Source: an uncultured Lachnospira sp. (GTDB lineage Bacteria > Bacillota > Clostridia > Lachnospirales > Lachnospiraceae). From it: a DNA stretch of 9,265 bases. The stretch is taken from positions 1 through 9,265 of the forward strand of contig CAJUKN010000030.1 in the NCBI GenBank assembly GCA_910587485.1, read 5' to 3'. Of the stretch, positions 1-6,639 are shown piece by piece (the first letter of the stretch is position 1; each line of letters starts with the position of its first letter). Position numbers and translations under genes: made by a program. Below the pieces are notes generated by a model. The model did not search any database and was not told the DNA's origin. It saw nothing but the letters and a program-made list of their open reading frames with translations.

Positions 1-10
1 TTTGGGAACT

Positions 11-32
11 CACCTGCATAGCAGGTGGTTTT
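11..32 (+). terminator. Short hairpin plus T-run, possible terminator of an off-window gene
   Basis: CACCTGC (11-17) and GCAGGTG (21-27) form a perfect 7-bp GC-rich stem around the 3-nt loop ATA, followed by GTTTT. On the plus strand this resembles a small intrinsic terminator for a gene lying left of the window. The T-run is short, so this is not certain. A compact hairpin near an element end, as seen in IS200/IS605-type elements, is an alternative, but no transposase is visible here. Confidence 0.4.
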
Positions 33-56
33 ATTAATTGTTAAAACAACAATAAT

Positions 57-94
57 AAAGACTGCTGCAAAAAATTTACTTTGCAGCAGTCTTT
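57..94 (-). terminator. Intrinsic terminator of trpS
   Basis: Two 15-nt arms (57-71 and 80-94) are perfectly complementary around an 8-nt loop. The stem core is GACTGCTGC/GCAGCAGTC. Read on the minus strand, the structure lies 45 bases beyond the trpS stop codon and is followed by a T-rich stretch. The plus strand also has a run of T at the end of the right arm, so the element may act in both directions. Confidence 0.8.
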
Positions 95-138
95 TAAATA
101 GTAATGAAATGGTATTCTTTTTTATTGGTGAAAATAGG

Positions 139-1230
139 TCACTCCATCAATTTATACTTTTCACTCTGAATTTTAATTAACTCTTTATCATCAAAGTAAT
201 TAATTTTCATTGCTGCCTTTACCTCTTCTAATGTTTGTTGTGCTGCTTCATAAGCTGCTTTTGTACCTTTTTGAAGAATATCATAAACACCTGGTATATC
301 CTTTTCATACATATGACGTCTTTGTCTTATCGGTTCAAGCTGTCTATTTAACACACGAATCAAAAATTTCTTCACTTTCACATCACCAAGCCCACCACGC
401 TTATAATGTTCTTTTAATTCATCTAAATTAGCATAATCTGGAAGAAACTCCTCAAAATCCTCTTTTGTGCTAAATGCATCCAGATAGATAAACACACAAT
501 TTCCTTCAATCTTACCGGGGTCTTCTACTCTTATATGCTCTGGGTCTGTATACATACTCATTACTTTTTTCTTCACTTCTGCTTCTGTATCTGAAAGATA
601 GATACAATTTCCAAGTGATTTACTCATTTTTGCCTTTCCATCTGTTCCGGGAAGTCTTAAACATGCCTTATTATCTGGTAAAAGAATAGTAGGCTCTATA
701 AGGGTGTCACCATAGATTGAATTAAATTTTCTTACAATTTCTCTTGCCTGCTCTATCATAGGCTCTTGGTCTTCACCCACTGGTACGGTTGTTGCTTTAA
801 ATGCTGTAATATCTGAAGCTTGACTAATAGGATATGTAAAAAATCCCACAGGAATGCTCGCCTCAAAATTCCTCATTAAAATCTCATTTTTCACCGTTGG
901 ATTTCTCTGAAGTCTTGAAACAGTAACAAGATTCATATAATAAAAGGTAAGTTCTGTAAGCTGTGGTATTTGCGACTGAATAAAAATATCTGATTTGTCA
1001 GGGTCTATACCTGCTGACAGATAGTCCAATGCTACCTCTATTATATTTTGTCTGATTTTTTCTGGATTGTCTGCATTATCTGTCAATGCCTGCGCATCGG
1101 CTATCATAATAAATATCTTGTCAAACTCGTCGGAATTTTGTAATTCTACTCTTCTTTTTAAAGAACCAACATAATGCCCTAAATGAAGCCTTCCTGTTGG
1201 TCTATCTCCTGTTAATATAATCTTAGACAT
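139..1230 (-). CDS. trpS: Tryptophanyl-tRNA synthetase, type II (divergent) form
   Basis: This cytosolic class I aminoacyl-tRNA synthetase (363 aa) charges tRNA-Trp with tryptophan using ATP. The Rossmann-fold ATP-binding signatures are HLGH (residues 16-19, the HIGH motif) and KMSKS (201-205). SQASD (136-140) and VGEDQ (151-155) are conserved TrpRS active-site blocks. The opening block TGDRPTG and the ADAQALTDN segment (44-52) match my recollection of the TrpRS II branch (Deinococcus radiodurans TrpRS II, inducible actinomycete copies) rather than the SGxxPSG/VDQHAIT form of Bacillus TrpS. By hand alignment, Gln47 sits where Bacillus TrpRS has the His linked to indolmycin sensitivity. The 363-aa length exceeds the roughly 330 aa of Bacillus TrpS, mainly through a charged C-terminal extension. 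The ATG follows a GAGGAAAG ribosome binding site. The gene is monocistronic, with its own promoter near 1444-1471 and a terminator at 57-94. Identity as TrpRS is secure; the subtype assignment is from memory. Confidence 0.95.
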   Translation of the reverse strand: MSKIILTGDRPTGRLHLGHYVGSLKRRVELQNSDEFDKIFIMIADAQALTDNADNPEKIRQNIIEVALDYLSAGIDPDKSDIFIQSQIPQLTELTFYYMNLVTVSRLQRNPTVKNEILMRNFEASIPVGFFTYPISQASDITAFKATTVPVGEDQEPMIEQAREIVRKFNSIYGDTLIEPTILLPDNKACLRLPGTDGKAKMSKSLGNCIYLSDTEAEVKKKVMSMYTDPEHIRVEDPGKIEGNCVFIYLDAFSTKEDFEEFLPDYANLDELKEHYKRGGLGDVKVKKFLIRVLNRQLEPIRQRRHMYEKDIPGVYDILQKGTKAAYEAAQQTLEEVKAAMKINYFDDKELIKIQSEKYKLME

Positions 1231-1437
1231 GTTCTTTCCTCATTTCTATATTTTATTTGCACCAAGTTACTTAAAAGTAATTTATTTCTTATTTATCGTT
1301 ACTTTATCTATTATGAAAATAATTCCACTTTATTATAAAGATATATCCTTGAATTTGCAACTATTTTATGGTATGATACATAATAGTTTATGCCAAACTA
1401 TCATAATCGTTTATGATGAATTGTTCACCATCCATCA
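1231..1437 (-). promoter_or_regulatory. Long 5' leader of trpS with three small hairpins
   Basis: From the predicted start site near 1437 to the trpS ATG there are about 200 untranslated bases. On the minus strand they can form hairpins at 1400-1417 (ATCATAA paired with TTATGAT, 4-nt loop), 1384-1400 (TAGTTT/AAACTA, sharing its base 1400 with the first) and 1267-1280 (TTACTT/AAGTAA). I searched for the conserved T-box sequence and found none. I also saw no leader ORF rich in Trp codons and no terminator with a long U-run. The length suggests post-transcriptional control, but the mechanism is not recognisable. The last 12 bases carry the ribosome binding site GAGGAAAG. Confidence 0.35.
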
Positions 1438-1443
1438 CAAACA

Positions 1444-1471
1444 ATTATAATCCGTCAATTTTTCATATCAA
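1444..1471 (-). promoter_or_regulatory. Predicted sigma-A promoter of trpS
   Basis: On the minus strand, TTGATA (1466-1471) is followed by a 16-bp spacer and a perfect TATAAT (1444-1449). This would start transcription near 1437, giving a leader of about 200 nt before the trpS ATG. The -10 box is consensus and the -35 box has one mismatch. Confidence 0.6.
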
Positions 1472-1606
1472 GTAAGTTTATTTTATTATTACTTATTATT
1501 TATTCAAATATTATTTTTTAATATATTTTTAATATTTTAACAATTTAATATATTTTATTAATATTGATTATTTTTCAATACAACATTACTTTTTAAGATA
1601 TAGCTA
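1472..1606. other. AT-rich divergent intergenic region with an imperfect direct repeat
   Basis: This stretch separates the divergent promoters of trpS and the surface-protein cassette. It is almost entirely A and T and contains no credible ORF. An imperfect direct repeat occurs at 1517-1536 and 1544-1565: both copies share TTTAATATATTTT followed by TTAATATT or TAATATT. The repeat lies directly upstream of the -35 box at 1607 and could serve as an UP element or a regulator-binding or bending site. In DNA this AT-rich, chance repeats of this kind are common. Confidence 0.35.
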
Positions 1607-1634
1607 TTGACACATTACAATTTTATGATAAAAT
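1607..1634 (+). promoter_or_regulatory. Strong predicted promoter of the surface-protein/sortase cassette
   Basis: A perfect TTGACA (1607-1612), a 16-bp spacer and TAAAAT (1629-1634) form a near-consensus vegetative promoter. The expected start site is near 1641, about 30 bases before the start codon at 1672. The AT-rich tract upstream could strengthen it. This suggests high expression of the small secreted protein. Confidence 0.75.
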
Positions 1635-1671
1635 AAGGCGTGAACAAAACAAATAAATGGAGGTAGATATT

Positions 1672-2226
1672 ATGACATCTATTAAAAAACTGGTTGCTGT
1701 TGGTGCTACAGTGCTTTCAATGGCAGCTATGACGATTTCAGCCTTCGCTGCAACTACTAAAGCTGAGTTGGTAGGTATGATTCCTCAAAAGTATCAGTCA
1801 ACAGCTCAGCCTTATATCGATGCATTGCCAGAATCTAAATATGACAATGCTGCTGCTGCTATCAATGAAGCTAAGGCTGATTCTACAGTAACAAGTATAC
1901 TTAACTCTGTATCTTCTGTTGATGAGCTTTCAGCTAGTCAAATTACATCATTAGCAGCTAGAGCAAATGATATTGCTGTAAAAAATGATGTGCCAGTTAA
2001 AGTTGATGCTACTACAGGTGTAGTTACAGTCGCTACAGTCGATGGTAACAAGACAATTAACCCTCCACAGGCTGTAAAAGAGACTCTTGCAAAAGCTTCA
2101 GATAAGAAGGATGAGGGTATCATTAAGCCTACAGGCGTTAATGCATATATTTCCGTTGCTGTTCTTTCAGCACTTGGTCTTGCATTAGTAGGTTGTGGTG
2201 TTGTTGCTTCTAAGAAGCGTGCATAA
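1672..2226 (+). CDS. Small secreted surface protein with atypical sortase-type C-terminal signal
   Basis: I do not recognise a named family for this 184-aa protein. Residues 1-26 form a signal peptide: a KK n-region, a hydrophobic core and a likely cleavage after AFA. The mature part (27-148) is rich in Ala, Ser, Val and Asp, looks helical up to about residue 105, then has a Val/Thr-rich segment (108-130). The C-terminus has sortase-substrate layout: IKPTG (151-155), a hydrophobic helix (158-178) and the basic end KKR. The motif lacks the Leu-Pro-X-Thr-Gly register, since Pro sits directly before Thr. The adjacent sortase gene, 6 bases downstream, is the obvious partner. The start chosen is the ATG at 1672, because GGAGGT (1659-1664) lies 7 bases before it. 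An in-frame ATG at 1657 overlaps that ribosome binding site and has none of its own. Secretion and anchoring are well supported; the molecular function is unknown. Confidence 0.85.
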   Translation: MTSIKKLVAVGATVLSMAAMTISAFAATTKAELVGMIPQKYQSTAQPYIDALPESKYDNAAAAINEAKADSTVTSILNSVSSVDELSASQITSLAARANDIAVKNDVPVKVDATTGVVTVATVDGNKTINPPQAVKETLAKASDKKDEGIIKPTGVNAYISVAVLSALGLALVGCGVVASKKRA

Positions 2227-2232
2227 TCACAC

Positions 2233-2892
2233 ATGAAGAAAAACTTTAAGAAAATAATGGCATATATCTATATGCCATTATTTTTTTCTTTCATGGGTAT
2301 TGGGATTGTTTATGCTGCTGCTTATCCACTTATAAAAACAGTCACTTCGGCTGCAAGTTTATTTATTCTTGATAAAGAACCTACATTTGAAGAGACTGGA
2401 ACGACTATTGAAACGCCTGTCAATATTGAGGAAAATGACAGCAATACAATCAATTTTTCAGATATTCAACTTCCAGGAAATCACGATGTAATAGGCAGCA
2501 TTTCTTGTGAACGAATTGGACTAATAGCTGATTTTTACTATGGTGATGATTCCTATTGTTTAGATAGAGGAGCTGGTATGTACACTGGAAGCCAAATTCC
2601 GGGTCGTGGCAAGCCAATACTTATAGCAGGACACAGTACTACAGTTTTCAGTGCATTTCAAGATGCCCAAGTCGGTGACGAAATCATTATAAAGACTTAT
2701 TATGGCGAATTTCATTACAATGTAACAGACATTCAAATATATCAAAAAGACAATTGTATTTTTGACTTGGAACAAGATAACGAACAATTAATTATGTATA
2801 CTTGCTATCCTTTTGGTATATTTACACCAGTTGACCATAGAATGTTTGTCTATGCAGAGAAAATATCTGGTCCTACACTAGTTGATAATTAA
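2233..2892 (+). CDS. Sortase (class D-like transpeptidase)
   Basis: This membrane-anchored cysteine transpeptidase (219 aa) would cut a C-terminal sorting signal and join the surface protein to the cell wall. An N-terminal membrane helix spans about residues 9-30, followed by an acidic linker (48-75) and the sortase beta-barrel. The catalytic triad is complete: His134 in AGHSTT, Cys191 in YTCYPFG and Arg203 in DHRMFVYA. The GH-F-V-GD-I spacing and TCYPFG fit class D sortases better than A or B, but class is judged by eye. The gene starts 6 bases after the stop of the surface-protein gene, with no clear ribosome binding site, so translational coupling is likely. An in-frame ATG at 2257 (residue 9) is an alternative start, also without a good site. 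A terminator-like hairpin lies over codons 7-18 and probably limits sortase expression relative to its substrate. Confidence 0.92.
   Translation: MKKNFKKIMAYIYMPLFFSFMGIGIVYAAAYPLIKTVTSAASLFILDKEPTFEETGTTIETPVNIEENDSNTINFSDIQLPGNHDVIGSISCERIGLIADFYYGDDSYCLDRGAGMYTGSQIPGRGKPILIAGHSTTVFSAFQDAQVGDEIIIKTYYGEFHYNVTDIQIYQKDNCIFDLEQDNEQLIMYTCYPFGIFTPVDHRMFVYAEKISGPTLVDN
2251..2287 (+). terminator. Terminator-like hairpin inside the start of the sortase gene
   Basis: The arms at 2251-2266 and 2269-2284 are 16-nt perfect inverted repeats (AAAATAATGGCATATA and its complement) separated by only TC. They run into seven consecutive T (2281-2287). This has the form of an intrinsic terminator or attenuator. 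It lies within sortase codons 7-18, which read KIMAYIYMPLFF. It would end most transcripts after the surface-protein gene unless ribosomes melt it. The stem is AT-rich, so termination may be only partial. Confidence 0.6.
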
Positions 2893-2910
2893 AACTAAAA
2901 GAGGTATATT

Positions 2911-3921
2911 ATGGCCAAGAAAAAAAGCAAAAAACCCCAAATAATAAGTACAATTTTATCCTTCTTATTGGCAATTTTTATTACCATGTTTAGTTATCTA
3001 ATAGGGCTTAATTTTGGACTATTTAATATTAATAACTTTGTAGATTCAATGAATGTTGATTTTTATATTCATATGAATGAGTACATTCGTAAAGAAGCGG
3101 TCAATATAGCAATTCCTTATGGTGTTGACCGCTCTGTTTTTGATAACGTATTTACTATGGATATCACGTCCATTCAGGCTTCTAATAAGCTTCGGGCGCA
3201 GTTAAAAAATGAAAGTTATGAAGTCAATACTTCTGATGTAAAACAACGCTTATACGCAAATATAGACCAATTTCTTTCTTCTAAGGGTTATACATTAACA
3301 GCAGAACAACAAAATAATATTGATTCATTGGTTGAAAAAGTATGTGAAATTTATATTGATGCACTTACGATTCCTTATATGAAGCAATTTGCAAGAATTG
3401 GCAATACATTTAATAAATATATTCTATATGGAATGATTATTATATTTATTATGATAGCATTAAATATTGTGTTTTTATTTTTATTAAACAAATACATTCA
3501 TAAATGCTTTCGATATATTTCTTATGCTACAATTTCTGCTTCTATTATGACTGCATTTTTACCTATATGGGCATTAATTAATGGGTTTTATCGAAGAATA
3601 TATATTTCTATTGAATATGTATATACCTTTTTTGTCAATTACATACGTAATAGCATTATGATATTTGTATATATATCTGCTTTACTTTTAGCAATTTCAG
3701 CTGCGTTAATTGTTCTTATATGGTATAGAAGAAAGGCTCTTATCGCTCATAATAAAGAGGAGGCACATCGCAGACATCAACAGCATATACAAAGACGTAT
3801 GCAGGAAGAACGAGAATTTAATGAATTAATCAATATGCAAAAGCAAAAGGATTCATTTAATAAAGATACTCGAAAAGAATTTATCAATTACTATGAATAT
3901 GATGATTCTGATGATTCATAA
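2911..3921 (+). CDS. Unrecognised four-helix membrane protein of the sortase cassette
   Basis: No family is recognised for this 336-aa protein. A basic N-terminus (KKKSKK) precedes membrane helix 1 (about 11-34). A soluble domain of about 135 residues follows (35-170), which looks mainly helical and carries one Cys (145). Helices 2-4 lie at about 171-193, 203-224 and 249-271. The positive-inside pattern (KYIHK at 194-198, WYRRK at 271-275) puts residues 35-170 outside the cell. The last 65 residues form a cytoplasmic, charged, probably coiled-coil tail rich in His, Arg, Gln and Glu, ending in the acidic DDSDDS. The gene starts 18 bases after the sortase stop, with AGAGGT placed 5 bases before the ATG, so it is co-transcribed. 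Its position suggests a partner or sensor for the surface protein or sortase, which is inference only. Confidence 0.85.
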   Translation: MAKKKSKKPQIISTILSFLLAIFITMFSYLIGLNFGLFNINNFVDSMNVDFYIHMNEYIRKEAVNIAIPYGVDRSVFDNVFTMDITSIQASNKLRAQLKNESYEVNTSDVKQRLYANIDQFLSSKGYTLTAEQQNNIDSLVEKVCEIYIDALTIPYMKQFARIGNTFNKYILYGMIIIFIMIALNIVFLFLLNKYIHKCFRYISYATISASIMTAFLPIWALINGFYRRIYISIEYVYTFFVNYIRNSIMIFVYISALLLAISAALIVLIWYRRKALIAHNKEEAHRRHQQHIQRRMQEEREFNELINMQKQKDSFNKDTRKEFINYYEYDDSDDS

Positions 3922-3947
3922 AAATACTTTTTATAATGATTCAAAAA

Positions 3948-3977
3948 GGCTGTTACAAAATTAATTTTGTAACAGCC
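3948..3977. terminator. Bidirectional terminator: perfect 30-bp palindrome
   Basis: Two 13-nt arms (3948-3960 and 3965-3977) pair perfectly around TTAA. On the minus strand the stem is followed by five T and lies 57 bases after the fprA stop, giving a good intrinsic terminator. On the plus strand it follows the membrane-protein gene by 26 bases, but its T-run is poor (CTAATAAC). It probably separates the two convergent units and works best for fprA. Confidence 0.8.
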
Positions 3978-4033
3978 CTAATAACACTTTCATTTAATTT
4001 CTATAATTTATACTTCTTTTTTAAAACATATCC

Positions 4034-5194
4034 TTAAACAAACATAGCATCTGCTAATTTTTCCATTGTTTCAATATTGTTCTGATTCATTGTTGATTTG
4101 ATTGTAACCATTGGCTCTATTATTTCACAATTCTTTAACTGTTCAATATACATTTTCATTAGCTTGCCTGCTACTGGTGACCATGTTCCATTTTCAATAA
4201 TACCAATTTTACGATTTTGATAATTTTTAATCTTTAAATGATATAAGAAATCTTCCATGACTGGAAATAATGCCGCATCATATGTTGGTGAAGCTATAAT
4301 CAACTTATCATACCGAAATGCATCGGCTACTGCTTCAGACATATCATCTCTTGATAAATCAAAAATAGATACGGTCTCGCCCCTTGCTTTTAATATTTCT
4401 GCCATTTTTTTAGCAGCAATTCCTGTGTTGCCATGTATTGAGGCAAACGCAATGGTAACGCCTTTATCTTCTGGTCTATAGCTTGACCATATATCATACT
4501 TTTCAATATAATGTGCAAGGTTTTCTTTTAAAATTGGTCCATGTAAAGGACATATCATCTGAATATCTAAATTAGCTGCTTTCTTTAAAATAGCTTGCAC
4601 AGAAGCACCATATTTTCCAACAATATTGATATAATAACGACGTGCTTCACTATCCCATTCTTCATTGATATCCAATGCACCAAATTTACCAAATCCATCG
4701 GCTGAAAACAATACTTTTTCTGTTATTTCATACTCCATCATAACCTCTGGCCAATGAACCATAGGAGCCATAATAAATTGTAAGGTATGTTTACCTAAGG
4801 CTAAGGTATCTCCTTCTTTTACTTCTATTGTTCTATTAGATATATCCATATCAAAAAACTGCTTTAGCATTGGAAAAGTTTTTGTATTGACAACAAATTT
4901 CAACTCTGGATACCTCTCCCCCAACAAGCCAATATTAGAAGAATGGTCTGGTTCCATATGTGAAATAACAAGATAGTCTGGTTTTCTTCCTGATAATTCT
5001 GATTCTAGTTTATCAATCCATTCTTTTGTCACTCTTGAATCCACTGTATCCATAATAGCAATTTTATCATCTATAATAAGATATGAATTATATGAAACGC
5101 CATTAGGAACCTTATATTGACTTTCAAATAAATCTATTGTATGGTCATCACAACCAATGTAACGAATACTATCTGATATTTCTACCTTACTCAT
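4034..5194 (-). CDS. fprA: FprA-type flavodiiron protein (A-type flavoprotein)
   Basis: This cytoplasmic two-domain enzyme (386 aa) reduces O2 to water, and in some members NO to N2O, protecting anaerobes. Residues 1-240 are a metallo-beta-lactamase-like domain with the diiron ligand set: His79, Glu81, Asp83 (HMEPDH), His147, Asp166 and His218 (PLHGP). Residues 246-386 are a flavodoxin-like domain whose FMN phosphate loop is ASIHGNTG (251-258). The protein ends there, without the rubredoxin or flavin reductase extensions of other classes, so it needs a separate electron donor. The ATG has GGAGGT (5202-5207) 7 bases upstream. The gene lies 53 bases after the glycosylphosphotransferase stop with no terminator between them, so it may be read from the polysaccharide operon. 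A weak promoter (TTGATA at 5247-5252 with AATATT at 5224-5229) is possible. The choice between O2 and NO cannot be read from sequence. Confidence 0.95.
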   Translation of the reverse strand: MSKVEISDSIRYIGCDDHTIDLFESQYKVPNGVSYNSYLIIDDKIAIMDTVDSRVTKEWIDKLESELSGRKPDYLVISHMEPDHSSNIGLLGERYPELKFVVNTKTFPMLKQFFDMDISNRTIEVKEGDTLALGKHTLQFIMAPMVHWPEVMMEYEITEKVLFSADGFGKFGALDINEEWDSEARRYYINIVGKYGASVQAILKKAANLDIQMICPLHGPILKENLAHYIEKYDIWSSYRPEDKGVTIAFASIHGNTGIAAKKMAEILKARGETVSIFDLSRDDMSEAVADAFRYDKLIIASPTYDAALFPVMEDFLYHLKIKNYQNRKIGIIENGTWSPVAGKLMKMYIEQLKNCEIIEPMVTIKSTMNQNNIETMEKLADAMFV

Positions 5195-5247
5195 TTATAA
5201 CACCTCCAAATTATAATCTATCAATATTCACATATCTTTATTTTTTA

Positions 5248-6639
5248 TCAAGAGCCTGTCCCTTTAAACACCACAAAAATTGTTTTTAAAATCAATTTTA
5301 TATCCAATAAAACAGACCAATTATCTATATATTCCAAGTCATATTTTACAACATCATCAAAATCATTAATCTTATTTCTTCCACTAACCTGCCATAAACC
5401 AGTAAGTCCCGGTTTAATGCTGAGTCTTCTTCTGTGCCAATTCTCATATACATTGACTTCATCAATAGTAGGAGGTCTTGTTCCTACAAGACTCATATCC
5501 CCTTTAAGAATGTTAAAAAACTGTGGCAACTCATCTATAGATGTCTTTCTTATAAATTTACCTACTTTGGTAATTCTTGGGTCATCTTTCATCTTAAACA
5601 TTGCACCACTCATCTCATTATTTTTCATCAGTTCTTTTTTTCGTTCTTCAGCATCGATATACATAGAACGAAATTTATATATCTTAAATGTTCTTCCGTT
5701 TTTTCCAACTCTTTTTTGAGAAAAAAATATTGGTCCCTTATCCTCTATCCATATTGCAGGAGCTACAAATATAAAAGCAATTGCTGTAATAAATAAGCCA
5801 ACTATTCCTCCCATAATATCCATAGCACGTTTAACAATTAAACTGCCAGTACCATACATGGTCGTTGCAAATGTCACAACATTATAAGGTCCCATTGACT
5901 CTATAATCTTATTACTTACTTTAATATAGCTTAAATCAATATTAATATGGATTTTAACCCCCATCCTTTCAAACTGATATATAACCTCATTAATACTGCT
6001 TATACTTTGAGATACACTAATAAATACATCATCAACTACTTTATTAGCAACACAGCCTGACACATCTGCTAAGGACCCAATAACAGGAATACGTTTCTTT
6101 CCAAACTGAAATTCTTCTCCTACTTTGTTACTATCCGACAAAATCACGCCAACAATATTAATGTCCCATGTTGATATGAAATTTTTAACAATATTTAGCA
6201 CATTCCCTTCATCAGCAATAACAATACAGCTTCTTACATTTCTTTCGTTATGTATAGTAAGATATGTAAATAACTTTATATAACATCGAACAACATATAC
6301 TGTACATAAACTTAATATATCATACACAATAAAAACTAATCTTGAATAAGAATAACTTTTACTTGTCATAAACAAATAAACTGCCCACATTAACAATGTT
6401 ATCATATTAATGCGAAATACCTCTCCATATTCATCAATATATCCTCTGCTATATATATCAGAATGTAAGGAACTAAGAGATGTATATACAAGCATATACA
6501 TTAATAGTAAAACAATAAGTCCATCAACATAATTATCACTAAAATCAATATCTTTAAAATATAATGCCATTAAATATGAAATAATTATAGAAACCAAATC
6601 AAAAAACAGAACAATTATACTTCTATTTTTATTTTTCAT
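5248..6639 (-). CDS. Polyprenyl-phosphate glycosylphosphotransferase (priming enzyme)
   Basis: This integral membrane enzyme (463 aa) transfers a sugar-1-phosphate from a UDP-sugar to undecaprenyl phosphate, the first step of exopolysaccharide or capsule synthesis. Membrane helices lie at about 7-27, 39-57, 77-92 and 100-122. A nucleotide-binding-like middle domain follows (135-245), then a re-entrant or fifth helix (271-296) and the catalytic domain. Its family blocks are visible: KFRSM (322-326), SIDELPQFFNILKGDMSLVGTR (367-388, with the Asp-Glu pair 369-370), RPP (388-390) and PGLTGLWQVSGR (410-421). The sugar, galactose or glucose for example, cannot be told. The start chosen is the ATG at 6639. 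GGAGGT (6651-6656) lies 11 bases upstream, while the in-frame ATG at 6666 has no ribosome site and would contain this one. The gene overlaps the preceding small ORF by 11 bases. Confidence 0.93.
   Translation of the reverse strand: MKNKNRSIIVLFFDLVSIIISYLMALYFKDIDFSDNYVDGLIVLLLMYMLVYTSLSSLHSDIYSRGYIDEYGEVFRINMITLLMWAVYLFMTSKSYSYSRLVFIVYDILSLCTVYVVRCYIKLFTYLTIHNERNVRSCIVIADEGNVLNIVKNFISTWDINIVGVILSDSNKVGEEFQFGKKRIPVIGSLADVSGCVANKVVDDVFISVSQSISSINEVIYQFERMGVKIHINIDLSYIKVSNKIIESMGPYNVVTFATTMYGTGSLIVKRAMDIMGGIVGLFITAIAFIFVAPAIWIEDKGPIFFSQKRVGKNGRTFKIYKFRSMYIDAEERKKELMKNNEMSGAMFKMKDDPRITKVGKFIRKTSIDELPQFFNILKGDMSLVGTRPPTIDEVNVYENWHRRRLSIKPGLTGLWQVSGRNKINDFDDVVKYDLEYIDNWSVLLDIKLILKTIFVVFKGTGS

Noticed and set aside
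1..32. Hairpin at the left edge as the end of an IS200/IS605-like element
   Set aside because: Only a short stem-loop is visible. There is no transposase or second end in the window, so a plain terminator is the simpler reading.
1388..1435. 15-codon minus-strand ORF in the trpS leader, considered as a Trp leader peptide
   Set aside because: It contains no Trp codon, has no ribosome binding site and starts at the predicted transcription start.
1229..1450. 73-codon plus-strand ORF in the trpS upstream region
   Set aside because: It has no ribosome binding site, lies antisense to the trpS leader and promoter, and its composition simply follows the AT-rich DNA.
1938..2234. 98-codon minus-strand ORF opposite the surface-protein gene
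   Set aside because: It is antisense to a gene with promoter, ribosome site and signal peptide, and it shows no recognisable features.
5210..5215. Perfect TATAAT on the minus strand just before fprA
   Set aside because: Transcription from it would start inside the ribosome binding site, and no -35 box sits at proper spacing.
5417..5796. Two overlapping plus-strand ORFs opposite the priming transferase
   Set aside because: They lie antisense to the conserved catalytic domain and have no domain features of their own.
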